64,000 bases of DNA from NCBI GenBank assembly GCA_023213395.1, contig CM041465.1:153519741-153583740 (forward strand), written 5' to 3'. Numbering within the stretch: position 1 is the stretch's first letter; each line of letters begins with the position of its first letter. The notes beneath the pieces were generated by a model. That model was not told the origin of the DNA, searched no databases, and worked only from the letters and a program-made list of their open reading frames with translations. This stretch comes from Cycas panzhihuaensis. Its lineage: Eukaryota; Cycadophyta. Shown here in pieces: positions 33,692 to 46,082 of the stretch. The translations under genes and the position numbers were made by a program.

Positions 33692-34299
33692 TATAAAAAA
33701 GGTATAGATCATAGCTCTATTTTTAGTTTTCATGGATCCTAGTTCTATTTTTTATGATCTTATTACATCTAGTAATAAAGTTAAAGGTTCTTAATTCCAT
33801 CTCTTATATGTATGGTGCATATTGGAGAAACTCCATGAATTATCTCTCACATTCATCTATTGTCCTGTTTCCTTACTTCAAATCATTAATAGATTATGTC
33901 CTCCACTAAAAATATTATTAAAATAAATACTTTTGTTTGAAGTAGTTGATAAACTTGTTCTAATGCTTTTTTTTTTTTTTTTAAGTATTTGTATGTTCTA
34001 GATTCTACCTTAGATTTCTTTATATATGGTTATACATTTTCATTCCTTGGTGAAATTGTAGAGGTACAAAATCACTACTTAGTGGCCCTTACCTTGCATA
34101 TCATTATCCTTTCCACTCAACATGTGTATCAAATGGTCTTGCCTATTCCTCCTCATAACACATAGCCATGTGCATTGACTCATCCACGATTTTAGGCTTA
34201 TAGATATTACTTATGTTTTTGATGATTTCATTCAATCTACTTATAAACTTAGAGGTCTCTAATTTCATCAAGGAGCTAAAATCAATCTATGATACCAAA
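33692..34299. repeat. X-like flank joined to partial L leader side
   Basis: Matches 1975-2567 and 61512-62116. The first part (about 33795-33960) is also similar to the start of X2 at 39041-39200. After a poly-T run near 33970 the sequence leads on the minus strand to an L primer-binding site (34286-34297). The W2-side frame 61920-62102 and the patch frame 2413-2610 share ETSKFISRLNEIIKNISNIY, so a short conserved minus-strand reading exists; I do not recognise its family. Confidence 0.5.
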
Positions 34300-34693
34300 T
34301 ATAGAAAAATAAACGATGGAGAATAGGGTAGAACATAAACATATAATTAATACATTATTGCATAAATAGAAAATCTTTTGTATTTAATCCATCTTTGAGA
34401 GAGAGTATTATAAATGTCCAAAAGTAGGCGGTGTCTAAATCCACTAGGGTTGCAGACCCCTCTAAATACATAGTTTAGGGGAGGAGGGGAACACCTCAAC
34501 CCCTAAAATTTAAATAATAATAAAATAATATAAACTTAACTCAAAATAACTTAACTCAAATTAACTCAAATCATCTTAACCTTACCTTATACTTACCTTC
34601 ACACGTGAGCACACACATGTGTAAATTGAGGAGAGTGAGGTGTGCACTCCTTGTTGAAAGGTGCAAGTGGGATGATGATCATTAACCCCAACA
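34300..34693 (-). repeat. 3' LTR of L1, shared with a second partial L
   Basis: Preceded on the minus strand by the purine tract and followed by a primer-binding-like site (minus TGGTATCATAGA, 34286-34297). Matches 2568-2936 and 62117-62508. Confidence 0.7.
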
Positions 34694-35406
34694 TTCTCCC
34701 CCTTAATGGTCATTACGAACAACTTTGTTTTCTCTTTAAACTTATGAAATTTAAACTTAAATAAAACTTTGAAGATATATTTTATAACTTGATTTTTATT
34801 AATTTGCTTTATCTTTTTAGTAATATGTGTGTCTTTTCCATTGAGTGATGCAAAAAATCTACAAGTAAATATAGCTTGATTCAAATGTGGAGGTGTGGCT
34901 GCAACTTTGCCTTTAACTTCTGGAACTTTAACTTTATCTTTTGAAGTCTTTGTATTGTGAGTAATTGTCATATCATCATATTTCTCCCCCTCAAATGGAG
35001 GATTAGGTTATTGTGCAACAAGATGATCATGTATTTGACTTAAAATTTTCTTGGTCTTTTCATTACAATTCACATGTTATAGTACCTGTCTCTTATGTTC
35101 AACAATATCAATGTTAAATTCATTAAGGGTATATCCCCCATAAGTGTAATATAGGGTGTCCCATACAGTTTTGAAGGTTGTCATTTCACAAACTTTAGAA
35201 AATGCATTATCATCTATAGTGCAAAATAGTAAAGCAAGGGCTTCATTATTTTTTTTAGTCTTTTCCTTAATATTAACATCATATTCATCTTATAAGTATT
35301 TCTAAAGATTATGTATAACAAAATAATTTTGCATTGTCTTATGCCATAGTGAAAATGTATGGCCATCAAATATAGAAAATTGTACTTTATTAAGATTGAT
35401 TATCAT
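34694..35406 (-). pseudogene. L1 Gag joined to RNase H C-terminal tail
   Basis: Starts MIINLNKVQFSIFDGH at 35406, continues SLWHKTMQNYF, NNEALALLFCTIDDNAF and MTTFKTVWDTLYYTY (copia Gag). After a spacer with PPFEGEKYDDMTI it enters the open frame 34582-34971, which reads INKNQVIKYIFKVLFKFKFHKF. This resembles the copia polyprotein end (EDQVADIFTKALPKxKFxxF). The frame then runs into GENVG encoded by the purine tract and LTR start. The junction shows that an ancestral deletion removed protease to reverse transcriptase while keeping both ends. Stops occur in the Gag part. Confidence 0.65.
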
Positions 35407-38400
35407 TTTATAGAAAACTTTAGTACATAAAAATGAATATGCTTTTCCCAAGTCAAAGAACTCAATAAATGAATAAACTTATATGATGTCAAATATACTC
35501 TTTGAAAGAAATACAATGCCCTTTGAAAGTGAAAAACTGAAAGATACCTTTGGAAATTAAGTAAACTAAATGCAACTTTTATAGGTGCAATAATGAAATG
35601 ATATTTTCAACAAGGATGAATAAAAAAATGCATTTTAATAAGTGTATGCCTTTTGAATAAATGACAAACTTATAAGATATAATTTTTAAATTGAAACTTT
35701 GATAATAAAAATAAAGAATTCTTAACCTTTTAACTTTTCAAATGAATAAATACAAACTTTGATGCAAGAAATTCTTTGCCTTGAAGAAGATATATAAACT
35801 TAAAAATTGAAATATATATGTATATTTTTACTTTAGAAAAATAAAGAAGAAACTTAAAAATAAATAAATTGTACCTATTTAAGTTGTAGATCTAATTGGC
35901 TTATCACTTGCTTTATGATCAAATTTTGTAACAAAACAACTTAAAAGAAGCTTATATGAAATTCAAATGAGAGTTTCAAACATGTATCATAAGTGATCAA
36001 TAAGAAATGAAATAAAATACTCCTTAAGAAAGGGTTTAGAAGACAAGCCTATTAGGGTATACTAAATGCTCAAGTTTAGCAGCCAAAGTCGCATTTCAAA
36101 CAATGCCGTAATAAAGTAAAATTATACCAATTTGAAGATCAACGAAAAATTATTTAATGGAACCGATCGCTTTGAAAACGGTCCTCGTAAGTTAATATTT
36201 TAATGAACAAAAGAGTTAGTCCTCTTTTTTAAGCTTAACGGGAGCTTGGGGCTCAAAATATTATAAAAGTGATAGTAAAAAAATTGTAAAATAATAAAAA
36301 ATAATCAAATATAGTTTAGAGAGCTACTTAATATATTTTCAATTGAAAACATTTGAGAAATAGTATGTGTAAATATGAAATAATGACAAATTAGAGGCTA
36401 TTATTTACCTCAACTTTGATGGCTTTGAAAATCGTGAAAACACTTAAAACTTATAAATAATAGCGCTTTAAAGACAAGTGAGCTAAATTCCCAACGAAAC
36501 TAACAGATCTAAATTCCAATGTAAAAAAAAAAAAGTTATAATAGAAACAATACCAAGTATTTTTTTATGAAAATGTTTCAAAAACGTTAAAGTAACACTT
36601 TCATCGATTAAAATGATGATTAAAATAAATCTTAAAAATAAAATGAATAGATGGTGATGAATTTTGTTCATAATAGATGACTTCAAAATGGATCCGGGTA
36701 AAAAATAATCTCTTGGTGATAAAATATTATCTGATAAAAAAGGGATTTTATGAAAATAGTTTAAAAGGCTTTAAAAAATGAATGATTGACTTTAAAATGA
36801 CTAAAGACAGGTGAAATCAACTCCAAATAGGGCATATAATCAATTGAAATAATACGCTTAAAATTTTAGATGTAATGGAATAAGTTTCACAAAAACCGAT
36901 GAGCTAGTCAAAAGTTATGGTAAAAGTCAGGAGGTACCCTATATGAAATGAAAAAATAAAAAAAATATAAAAAGGAAAATATAATGAGGATTATGTTAGC
37001 CCTTTTAAAAATGGGCTAAAGGTCACATGAGAGCTTAGTAAAGCTAGGGGATAAATGCCAAATGGGGCTAGGGTTTTTAAACACTCGTATTCAAAATTAT
37101 ATATAATTTAATTTATTTTTTGTTAAACTTTATAAAAAATAAAAATAATGAAAGGTAATGGCTACAGAACCTACGCACAGCCTGCACGTGATGAATAGAG
37201 TGATGCAGAGGGTATTAACTTGGTCAATTTGATCAAATAATGCCATAAAAAGGGACGTAGGAGATTTGACACCAAAATCAAGTATAAAAATACTTTTTAT
37301 TTTGTGTTTTCTTTTTTTGAATATATATATATATGTGTTATGTGATAACAACGGCCGAATGTTGGAAACTGTGAAGATGAAGATAAAGAAAAACTCTCTT
37401 TAATTCTATATCTAGGTCAAGGTATGTATTCAGTAAGTGCTGAAGTAAGATAATCTAGATCTCATAAAAAAATTTCAAAAATATTTCAAGAAAATGTGAG
37501 AAAATAGTAAAAAACCTAGAAAACTAGGGTTTTAGTCTCTTTGGAGGCTAGATCTCCCTATACAGATCACAAAATGAGGCAAGATTTGGCAAGGAGCAAG
37601 GTATCTTAGACGGCCAGGTGTTGATAAAATTTCATAGCGATATGTTGCTTATACACTGAGAACGAGCTTACAAATTGAGTGGAGGCCAAAACAAAGTAGC
37701 AGTCGATCCAGATGAAATATCTTACTATCTGATCAACAAAAACTCGAACTGTCTATTTCACTGGTTTGCTGACTCAATAAGGATTATAACGGGTGGTCAC
37801 TTGCTAGGGTTTTGAGTGCCAGATCTATTGCATAAACTTGCCAAACATATAGGATCAAGTCGCCCAAAAATAAAAAAATGTGAAATAAAAAATAATATGA
37901 AAAAATTAAACAAATAAACTGTATAATATGTAAATTTTAAAATTTAACATGAACAATCAAACCAATATGGTCATAGACGTGTTGTAGCTTTCTAAAATCT
38001 GAAAAAATAGTGATATAGACAGTAAAATCTATAGTATAATTTCTCTAAGAGGCTTGTTAAGCTGAATATACACCAAAACTTGCACATATCTAAAAGAAAA
38101 AGCTTGAATAGATAGATCAAATATGCCAAAAAATGTCAAATATATGATAAAATATGAAGATATAGAGCAAATATTACATAGATCTAGAGAAAATATTACA
38201 AATCTGAAGAAAATATCAGATCCAAGAAAATATTATAGATCTAAAGAAAAATATTGAATATATAAATAAAATAAACAAAAAATAATCAAATATTTGATAA
38301 AATATGTAAAACTTGTTGATAAAACCTCTGTAGAGTGATAAAATCTTGAATACTTACTGATTACAACTATGTTCCCGCACAAATATGAAAAAATATCTGA

Positions 38401-38602
38401 AAAATATTTGGTATTTCATAAGTATAAATCAAGAATAATCAGATCTTGATGAAAAAATAATACAAAAGACTGCTAATAAACTTTGCAGAAAAGTAATATA
38501 ACCAATATTTTTTAGTTGTAAGTAGATCTACTTCAAATACTAATAAATTTTATTTCTTCTTAAAATAACTCCAAATGAAGGTGTAATAGACCAGCAATCC
38601 CG
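35407..38602 (-). other. Long leader of L1, no gene
   Basis: About 3.2 kb between primer-binding site and Gag. Aligns piecewise with the L2 leader and, for 35407-36190, with 63207-64000. Very A-rich, with an AT microsatellite near 37322. Frames 36483-36686 and 37130-37351 have no domain and are not kept in L2. Confidence 0.5.
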
Positions 38603-38614
38603 GCTATGATACCA
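38603..38614 (-). promoter_or_regulatory. tRNA primer-binding site of L1
   Basis: The minus strand reads TGGTATCATAGC, one base from the plant consensus, two bases inside the LTR edge. Confidence 0.7.
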
Positions 38615-38616
38615 AA

Positions 38617-39040
38617 TGAAGGAGTTAAAATAGATCTAATGTTAAATATAGGAAAATAAACAATGGAGAACATCATAGAACATAAACATATAATCAATAC
38701 ATTATTATATAAATAGAAAATCTTTTGTATTCAATCAATCTTTGAGAGAGAGTATTACAAATGTCCAAAAGTAGGCAGTGTCTAAAGATACCAGGGTTGC
38801 ACACCCCTCCAAATATATAATTTGAGGGAGAAAGGAAACTCTTCAACCTCTAAAATTTAAACAATAATAAAATAATACAAACTTAACTAAAAAAAGATTA
38901 ACTTAAATTAATTCAAATCAACTTAACTTTACCTTATACTTACCTTCACATGTGAGCACCCACATGTGTAAATTGATGAGAGTGAGGTCTGCACTCCTAG
39001 TTGAAAGGTGGGAGTGGGGTGATGATCATTAACCCCAACA
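38617..39040 (-). repeat. 5' LTR of L1
   Basis: Minus-strand ends are TGTTGGGG and CCTTCA. It is about 30 bp longer than the 3' LTR near its inner edge (about 38620-38655), so the two LTRs may not come from one insertion event. Confidence 0.7.
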
Positions 39041-42000
39041 TTCATCCCATAGATGTATGGAGTATATTAGAAAAGCTCCATGAATTATCACTCACACTTA
39101 TCCACTATCCTCTTTCCTTACTTCATCTCATTGAAGGTTTTTATCTTATACTTAAAATATTAGTAAAATGGATACTTTTATTTAAAGTACTTAATAAATT
39201 TATTCTAACTCATTTATCTTTTTTTAAGGTCCTCTACCTTCTTGTGATGTTATTAGTACAAAGATACTTTTTCTATCATGTTATATGTAATAATTTTTAC
39301 CTTCTCATTGGAGTTGAGTTTATTCAAATTAAAGTAGTTCTTGATCTTAAGCAACATGTCTCAACTTCATCTCCACTCTTGATTTCTCCATATTTAGAGT
39401 TCATTATTTTACCTCTATGCTTACCTTATCTTAGTCTTAGAGATTTTTTGAAAGGTTCACTACTTATAGAGCAATGTTCTTCACTAAAATTTTAAATCAT
39501 TCTCTTAGTTCTTTTACTTGAATGCTTATGAGTTGAAGGTTCTTATAATCAACATCTTCTTTCATCGCTTCCTACTGCTTTGAATTATTTTAGTATACTT
39601 TCAATGGTTTGGCTGATGTTGTAAAGCATAAATTTATTATTCTTTAAGATTATTTGTTTATTTTGTTTGTGTACTTTTAGTAACTCTTATAAGCTATAAA
39701 GCGGTCTTCATTGATGCCATTGTAATGTTTTTTATAGATTCCTCCATATCTTGGGAATTCCTCTATGCCTATTCCTTTAGAGGTAGGGTCTTGTTAAACT
39801 GCTCACCCTATTCAGGTATCATTGCTATTCAACATCATTTCTCTTCTCATCATAATTCTTGCTTCACTTATATGAGGTTTTTCTAAGACTTTATAGTTTT
39901 CATTCAAGCTCTTAAGCTTAACCTTAAAACTTTGTCAAATTCTCGACTAGTTTTGTAAGTTTGAAACTTGGCACCTTTTATATCCTCTTTTGCATATATA
40001 AAATTCATCGTTGAAAATTTGATACAAACCTATCAAGAACCCTCTAAAATACCCTCTTACAAAGGGCTCCTATGACTTCGCTTTGATGGATCTCATCATA
40101 GTTACCTAAAAAGGTTAGTGCCAACTATTTAAAATTGAATTTATGGAGTTTTATTAGAGTAGAGATCACATAGTCGAATTGTCCTAATGGATGTGACAAG
40201 TTAACGAAAATAGTGGTACTTCACACCTATACCTAAATTTCTTTTACTAATGATAGTAATACAAATATACAAGAAAGAAATATATTGTATTCATTGCTGA
40301 GTTATTTTATAAATGATAGAATAAAGAAAAGAATCAAACTAGATTACCTAGATGGATTCACTCCCTGACCTTTCCAAATCATAAGAAGGAAGTTTCCCTA
40401 GAGCTAAGATGAATCATATGAGTGTTGGAATACTTTAGTGTCTCTCTTGACATAGTCCCCAAGCTTTTCCCTTCATAAATATCTTATTTAGAAATCTAAT
40501 CGATAAGTAGTTGCTATTGAAATATTTTATTCTTCCACACCATGCATGTCTTTCAAGATATAATTAGGAGATTCTATACTTCATATAATTCATTATTAGA
40601 TCAATCTCATTGGACTACCTCATTATGTGACCCACTATGTTAGCTTTGGACATCTCTCTTGATAATCTACTTAGAATTTAGACTCTAATTCCATGTTTAA
40701 GTCTTTTATGGTTATCCCTTTCTTTTGTTCATCTTCCCTACCTCAAAAATCCTCTGACACTCCTAACCTCTTTTACTAGGTTGGTTAAACTCTTCACCTT
40801 CCTAAGGAGCAGTGCATACAATGATGTAAACAATATTACCTATAATATTATTCATAGTTATTCATTTTGAAGCAGTGTCCACAAGCTTTATGTCTATCTA
40901 GAAAAAATATCTTCACATAGGGTGTTCTAGTGGCCATTATCTATTAGGAATTTCCATTGCAAGAAAGAAAGTTATAAGTGAAATTATGAATGTTAACTAA
41001 TTGCGTTTTGCTTAAAAAAATTGACCAAAAAAGTCTAGACATGAAAACAATAAACATGAATGTCTTAATAAAGATACTAGCTTTAAATGATAATAGGTTT
41101 CTTATATAATGTTTGATTTTTGGTCTCTACCCTATTGGAAAGCTTTTGACATGGCCTTCATAATGGAATAATTATTCGAGGATGAGAAATAATTTAGTAT
41201 GATGTTTTATCCCTTTGAAGTTATCACCCTAATGAGTTTCTCCAAATTTGTAATTAGTAAGGTTATAAACCTACAAATGTGTTTTTTGATAACATTTTTG
41301 TCTAGCGTCTATTTTAGGACTTCTTGCTCTTATTTCAAAGGTATTAAAACAAGCTATAATAAGACATATACTTCCCATCACCAGGTCTCACCAGTTTAGA
41401 GAAAAAACTCTATAACACTTTGCTCCTTCACGGTTGTATCACTTGAAGAGAAAATAAAATCCTTACAACTTTTGACTTCCATATCTTTCTCATCAAGTGC
41501 TCGTTTTATGACTTCCACTAGTTTTTTTAAAGATAAATATAACATCCTAAAGCTCGTAGAATTGTTTTTTATAAAATATAACTTAAATAATAAAATATAT
41601 TACTCTAAAAAAGTTATTAAATTTTAGATTTATAATGACCATTCCCTTACAATGGTTTTCATATACTTTTTACTCATTCATGTCATGTGCTTCCACTTAC
41701 AAATTGTACATATGAAAATTTTGGGTACTTCCATATTATTCAAGAAATAATAGATATGGAAAGAGACATCTAACTTGTATCCTAATATCAAAAACATACT
41801 AACTAATCTAGTAAACCATAAATGATACATCCTCATACTTGGTGGAGAATGAAATAAGATTCTAACTTACATAAGATGGATAAATCTTTGAAGTGAATAA
41901 AATTTACATATATAGTTGAGAAGTGACCTAACTAAGAAGGATAAGAAATTAAGTATAGTTGAAGTCTTTATAAATAACCCTTTTATGTTTCTTTGGAAAA

Positions 42001-42195
42001 TAAACTCTGTTAATCATCTCCTTAAATTGATGAACTCTAAGAACATGGATGTTTTAGAATTTAACCTAAAAAGCTTAGTTCACTATAATACTTTTATATT
42101 TAATCCCCTTTCTCAATCACTTCATGCACTACCCTTAGTTATGATGGAAGCCTCTAAATCAAGATTTATTTGTAAATTCCCTCTTATAAGTAGTA
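39041..42195. repeat. Repeat family X, copy X2, left of M
   Basis: The longest continuous X. 39505-40980 aligns with 17940-19375; 40981-42195 aligns with 1-1206. The frame 39001-39495 (plus, 164 codons) starts inside the L1 LTR and runs through leucine-rich X sequence. I see no domain, and the related 33795-33960 copy does not preserve it, so I reject it as a gene. Confidence 0.6.
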
Positions 42196-42431
42196 TGTTA
42201 TGATCCTCTACCATATAAGGTTGCTCTTATTATCCCACATGCATAAGTCCAACAGATAGTGCCTTAATAACCCCACATATATATGTAATGTATAAGTGGA
42301 AACATCATTCAATATTTATGATCTTATGTTAATGAATATTCTTTGTAACTTCATCTCCTCTTTATCTTTTATGTATGAATTTCTCTTTATATTTCTATAT
42401 ATTAAATGGTTATAGGAATAGGTCCATTACA
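42196..42431 (+). repeat. 5' LTR of M in X2
   Basis: Starts TGTTATGATCC and ends CCATTACA. Clearly diverged from the 3' LTR, so M is an old insertion. Confidence 0.8.
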
Positions 42432-43214
42432 ATTGGTATTAGAGTGGTGATCCGAAGATATTGTTAAGGGTTTGAAAGCATATTTAAGAGAACAAACATT
42501 GAAATTTCTAAAAATAATGGTGAATATGAGACAAAATAGATCGTACTATAAATTTTAAATGGTCACGCTATAGATCTTTAGGTGAAAGTATGAAAATTAC
42601 AACAGATTTAATTTTAGACTACTTTTCTGTCACCATAATTTTGGGACAAATTTGCTACCTCAAATTCAAAGAGACATAAGTTTAAATATACATATCTAAA
42701 TGACCCTATTTTTTTTTTCATTCTCACAAGATTTCTTAATTTACTTTCAAATGAAAGTTATTTAAACTCAATTAGAGTTTGGAGAAAAGAGTTATTACTA
42801 TTTTACTAGTAGCCATTATTATAGTCCCTAGAAGCCCTAACAATAAATTTCTTAAAAGGGTTATAAATTTTGACCTAGATATCAGAATTTGATTTTGTCC
42901 AAACCATTAAAATTATATTTCAATGATTGTCATTTTAATCTATACTTTATGTATTTTTTAGCTATATTTTCTAGAATTTTATTTTTTTTAATTTAAGGGT
43001 TTGATATTGTACCTTTCTTGGTCATTTAAACTTTGGTCATAACACCATGAATCTTGAGGCCTAATATATATTTTTATATTAAAAATAGAGGATAACAGGC
43101 CATATACACCCCCTAATCTCTCCCACATCTATATTATCATGTCTATAGAAAGGAACATACTTCAGATATTTAATATTGATATGACTGCTTTCTATAGATG
43201 ACTAGGTTGGAGAC

Positions 43215-43397
43215 ATGCATGTATGTTTAGAAGTATTTGATGCTAATTATAGAAAATGTGAAGAGATACTTAAAATTAGCTTATTATATATACAAAGAGA
43301 GACTTGCCTTTGGTTTAACGAGTGGTATGGATCTATGCCATTCAAAATAATTTCTAGGTTACACCTTAATATCTATAAGAAATATGATGTTTCTTAG
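43215..43397 (+). pseudogene. Possible Gag relic in M
   Basis: A 60-codon frame reading CEEILKISLLYIQRETCLWF then NEWYGSMPFK and LHLNIYKKYDVS. The layout (helices, an A/C-x-WF block, then an aromatic-basic end) resembles the retrotransposon Gag domain of Ty3/gypsy-like elements (ARxWFxxLPxxSIxSWxxLxxxF). The match is by pattern only. Flanking frames are stopped, and the frame is missing from copy A, where the patch replaces it. Confidence 0.35.
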
Positions 43398-43949
43398 AAT
43401 CAAATGCAATGCCTTGAGAAAGATAAATAAGAAGCTCATTAAATACTTGAGACGATAGTCATAAGGTAAGATAAGAAATTTTCCTAGTACTCAAAGTCAA
43501 GAAGAGAAGAAAGATGATGAGGGAGAAAAGAATGTCAAGAGAAAGTAATAGAAGTTCTTTGTCACTCCACACCACCAATCGCATCCAAGGAAAATAAAGA
43601 AAAGACATCACCAATAATTGAAAGACAAACTAAAATAGGATCATGCTGACATCCACATTATCAAGAGGTTTAGTATGATAAAACTTATTAGGCAAAGCCC
43701 TCATCAACTACATACACTAGGCAAGTAGAACATTTGATCTTAAGGTTTCAAAGTTATAAATATCTAGGGCATATTAGAGGACATCTAGAATGTACTAAAA
43801 TCAACTTAAAATGGATAGATCCCCATTCCATAGATAACTTTTTTAATGTCCTTTATAAGAGCTATCAATTAAATATTAATAATGGAGGTGGTTGTATATA
43901 TCATTATATCAGGATGCTTAAAAGATGAAACATTTTAAAGGGAAGGGCA

Positions 43950-44194
43950 TGTTATGACCTTACATCATATAAGGTTACTCGTATTGTAATTATCCTACAA
44001 GCATAAGTCCAATAGATGTGTAGTATTAATAGCCCTAGATATATCTATGTAATGTATGAGTGGCATCATCACTGAGTATTTCTAATATTATGATAATGAA
44101 TATTCCTTGGAACTTCATCTCCTTCTTTGTATTTTATCTATTATTTTCTTTCTATTTGTTTATTTTAAATGTTTATAGGAATAGGTCTATTACA
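43950..44194 (+). repeat. 3' LTR of M in X2
   Basis: Follows the purine tract at 43937-43949 and ends TCTATTACA. Its last part matches 3720-3784 in copy A. Confidence 0.8.
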
Positions 44195-46082
44195 TACTAC
44201 GTAAGCATCCACCCTCCTTGTAGCTAATTCATTAATATAAGAGGATGACCCTCCAAAAGCTAGTATGGAAGTTCATCTTCATTAGTGATTACTCTCATTC
44301 CTTCTCTTTTAATAAATGTAAACTTATATCATTTCTTAGAATGTTAGGATACGCCCTTTTACTATAAGTACAAGAACTTTAAGGAACTGTATGTTATCAA
44401 AAGTAGGTGTTCTTGGTTTTCTAACTATTTAGAAATGTAGACATGTTGAAATAAGCTATCTTATATAATTTATTTCTTTCAAGCATTAAAGAATTTTGAT
44501 TCACTAAATTACCCTCTACGTTTAAGTGTTATGGCTCTCAATTTAGCAAATCACTTATTTAAATTTAGTAGACTTCTACTCTCTAGCCCTCCAAATAAAT
44601 TTCTACTCCATCATCTTTTCTCCATCTTTCATCAAAGTTTTTAATGGGAACATATTCTCAAGCAGATAATTTCCTAACTTAGAGGGTGTAGATAGTTATC
44701 AAGGAAATTAATCTTCTTCAAGTCTATCTTGTAATATTTCCTTATTTTGTTAGTTGCTTATCCCTTAGATTCCTTAATCTAAGCTCATGAAGTGGATGCT
44801 CATGTATATTTACTTAAATATGAATCTATAAAAGCTTGGGGTGTGTATGCCCATTATTCCTTGTAGAGTCAACTATTATGAAGGGCCATGTTCATATATA
44901 TCCATGTGTTTAAATATTAGTCTATATAGTCTCTTTCAGATTTATTTTTAAGACCATGTAGATGTATTTTAGGTAATGTTAGTTCCATTGCTTGATTTCA
45001 TCACGCATTATGAAGGTCATGAAATTTCCCTTTATTCTCTCACATGTAGATGTGATAATGGGTCCTATGAGTGGCTAGCAATTTACAACTACATAAATAT
45101 TTGTCATGGCATTTCTTACTTTTGTTTCCTTATGCCAGGCCTAATGACAAGCTTTATAAGTGGATAGAACTATGCAACTGCTATAATGATTAGCATTTTA
45201 TTGGCACATATGTTTCCCCAAAGAAGCATTGGTATTCTTAATAGATTTCATATCAAAGTTAACAACTATAACCACAATAAATATGTCTCAATACTATTCC
45301 TTTTAGTTTGTTGATTATTTCTCTCTTTATTTTGCTCCTAAGATGACATTGTATAATGGTATTTGTTCTTTATTAAACTTCTATAAGAAGCACAATATTG
45401 ATCCATTTAATGATTGATAAGTAGCAACTATAGAATGAAGCATTATGTTGGAAACTATTTAAGGAAAATTAATAATATACAATTTGTTATTCCTAAGCAT
45501 TGGTTAAATCCACATAAGCAACCTCTACTCTCTTGGTATTATCATTTTGAACATGTAGACCAATTTATTATAAGATGTGTTAAACTAAGTACTAGGAGTA
45601 ACTAATGTATACGATAAACATGTACCTTCAAACTATAGTTTATCACTACTAACATAGTCTAACAAGTATAAAGCAATGGATTATATACGTATTTATGGTA
45701 CTTATAAAATAAAGTCCTTTGTGTATGATGGTTGTGGTCATGAAGAGATTCAATCCATTCTAGATAATCTCCATTAGAATTAAAATATAAATTTATGGAT
45801 TTACATGTGATTTAGATAACAACATACAAAGCTTGAAATAAGGTCTAAGGCATGACATATAATATTTTCCTAAACTCTACAATAATTTTCTTATAAAAAT
45901 TAAAACTATGTCAAAATAATTTCTATCAAATCAAGAGTGGGATTCTATCTAAAGCAGTAAGACCTGCAAAATAGGACCATTAACTTGGCAAGTGCATTGT
46001 ATCTCAATCTTAAGTTAATATCTCTGATCGATTTGAGGGAGGTATTAAAAAACACCAGGGAGGTATTCCCATCACTTTTATA
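44195..46082. repeat. Repeat family X, copy X2, right of M
   Basis: Matches 3785-5570 closely. Frames 44976-45167 and 45414-45605 have no recognised domain. The last part (45494-46067) is repeated at 47981-48560. Confidence 0.6.

Larger units (their letters stand above)
34300..39040 (-). mobile_element. L1 element, LARD-like copia derivative with both LTRs
   Basis: The most complete L copy. On the minus strand: 5' LTR (38617-39040), primer-binding site (38603-38614), leader of about 3.2 kb, Gag remnant from 35406, RNase H tail, purine tract (34694-34706) and 3' LTR (34300-34693). Integrase, protease and most of the polymerase are missing, so it would depend on another copia element. The flanks do not form a target duplication and a second primer-binding site lies outside the 3' LTR, so this is part of a tandem L array and not a clean insertion. 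Confidence 0.75.
42196..44194 (+). mobile_element. M element, complete copy in X2
   Basis: A 2.0-kb plus-strand LTR element. LTRs are 42196-42431 and 43950-44194. The primer-binding site is TGGTATTAGAGT (42434-42445) and the purine tract AAAGGGAAGGGCA is at 43937-43949. The target duplication is TAGTA (42191-42195) and TACTA (44195-44199), with empty sites in X3 and X4. Only a possible Gag relic lies inside, so it is non-autonomous. Confidence 0.85.

Noticed and set aside
34300-39040. L1 as a single clean insertion
   Set aside because: No target-site duplication at its outer edges, LTRs of different length, and a second primer-like site beyond the 3' LTR.
39001-39495. 164-codon plus-strand frame
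   Set aside because: Starts inside the L1 LTR, is rich in leucine and isoleucine from AT-rich DNA, and is not preserved in the related copy near 33800.
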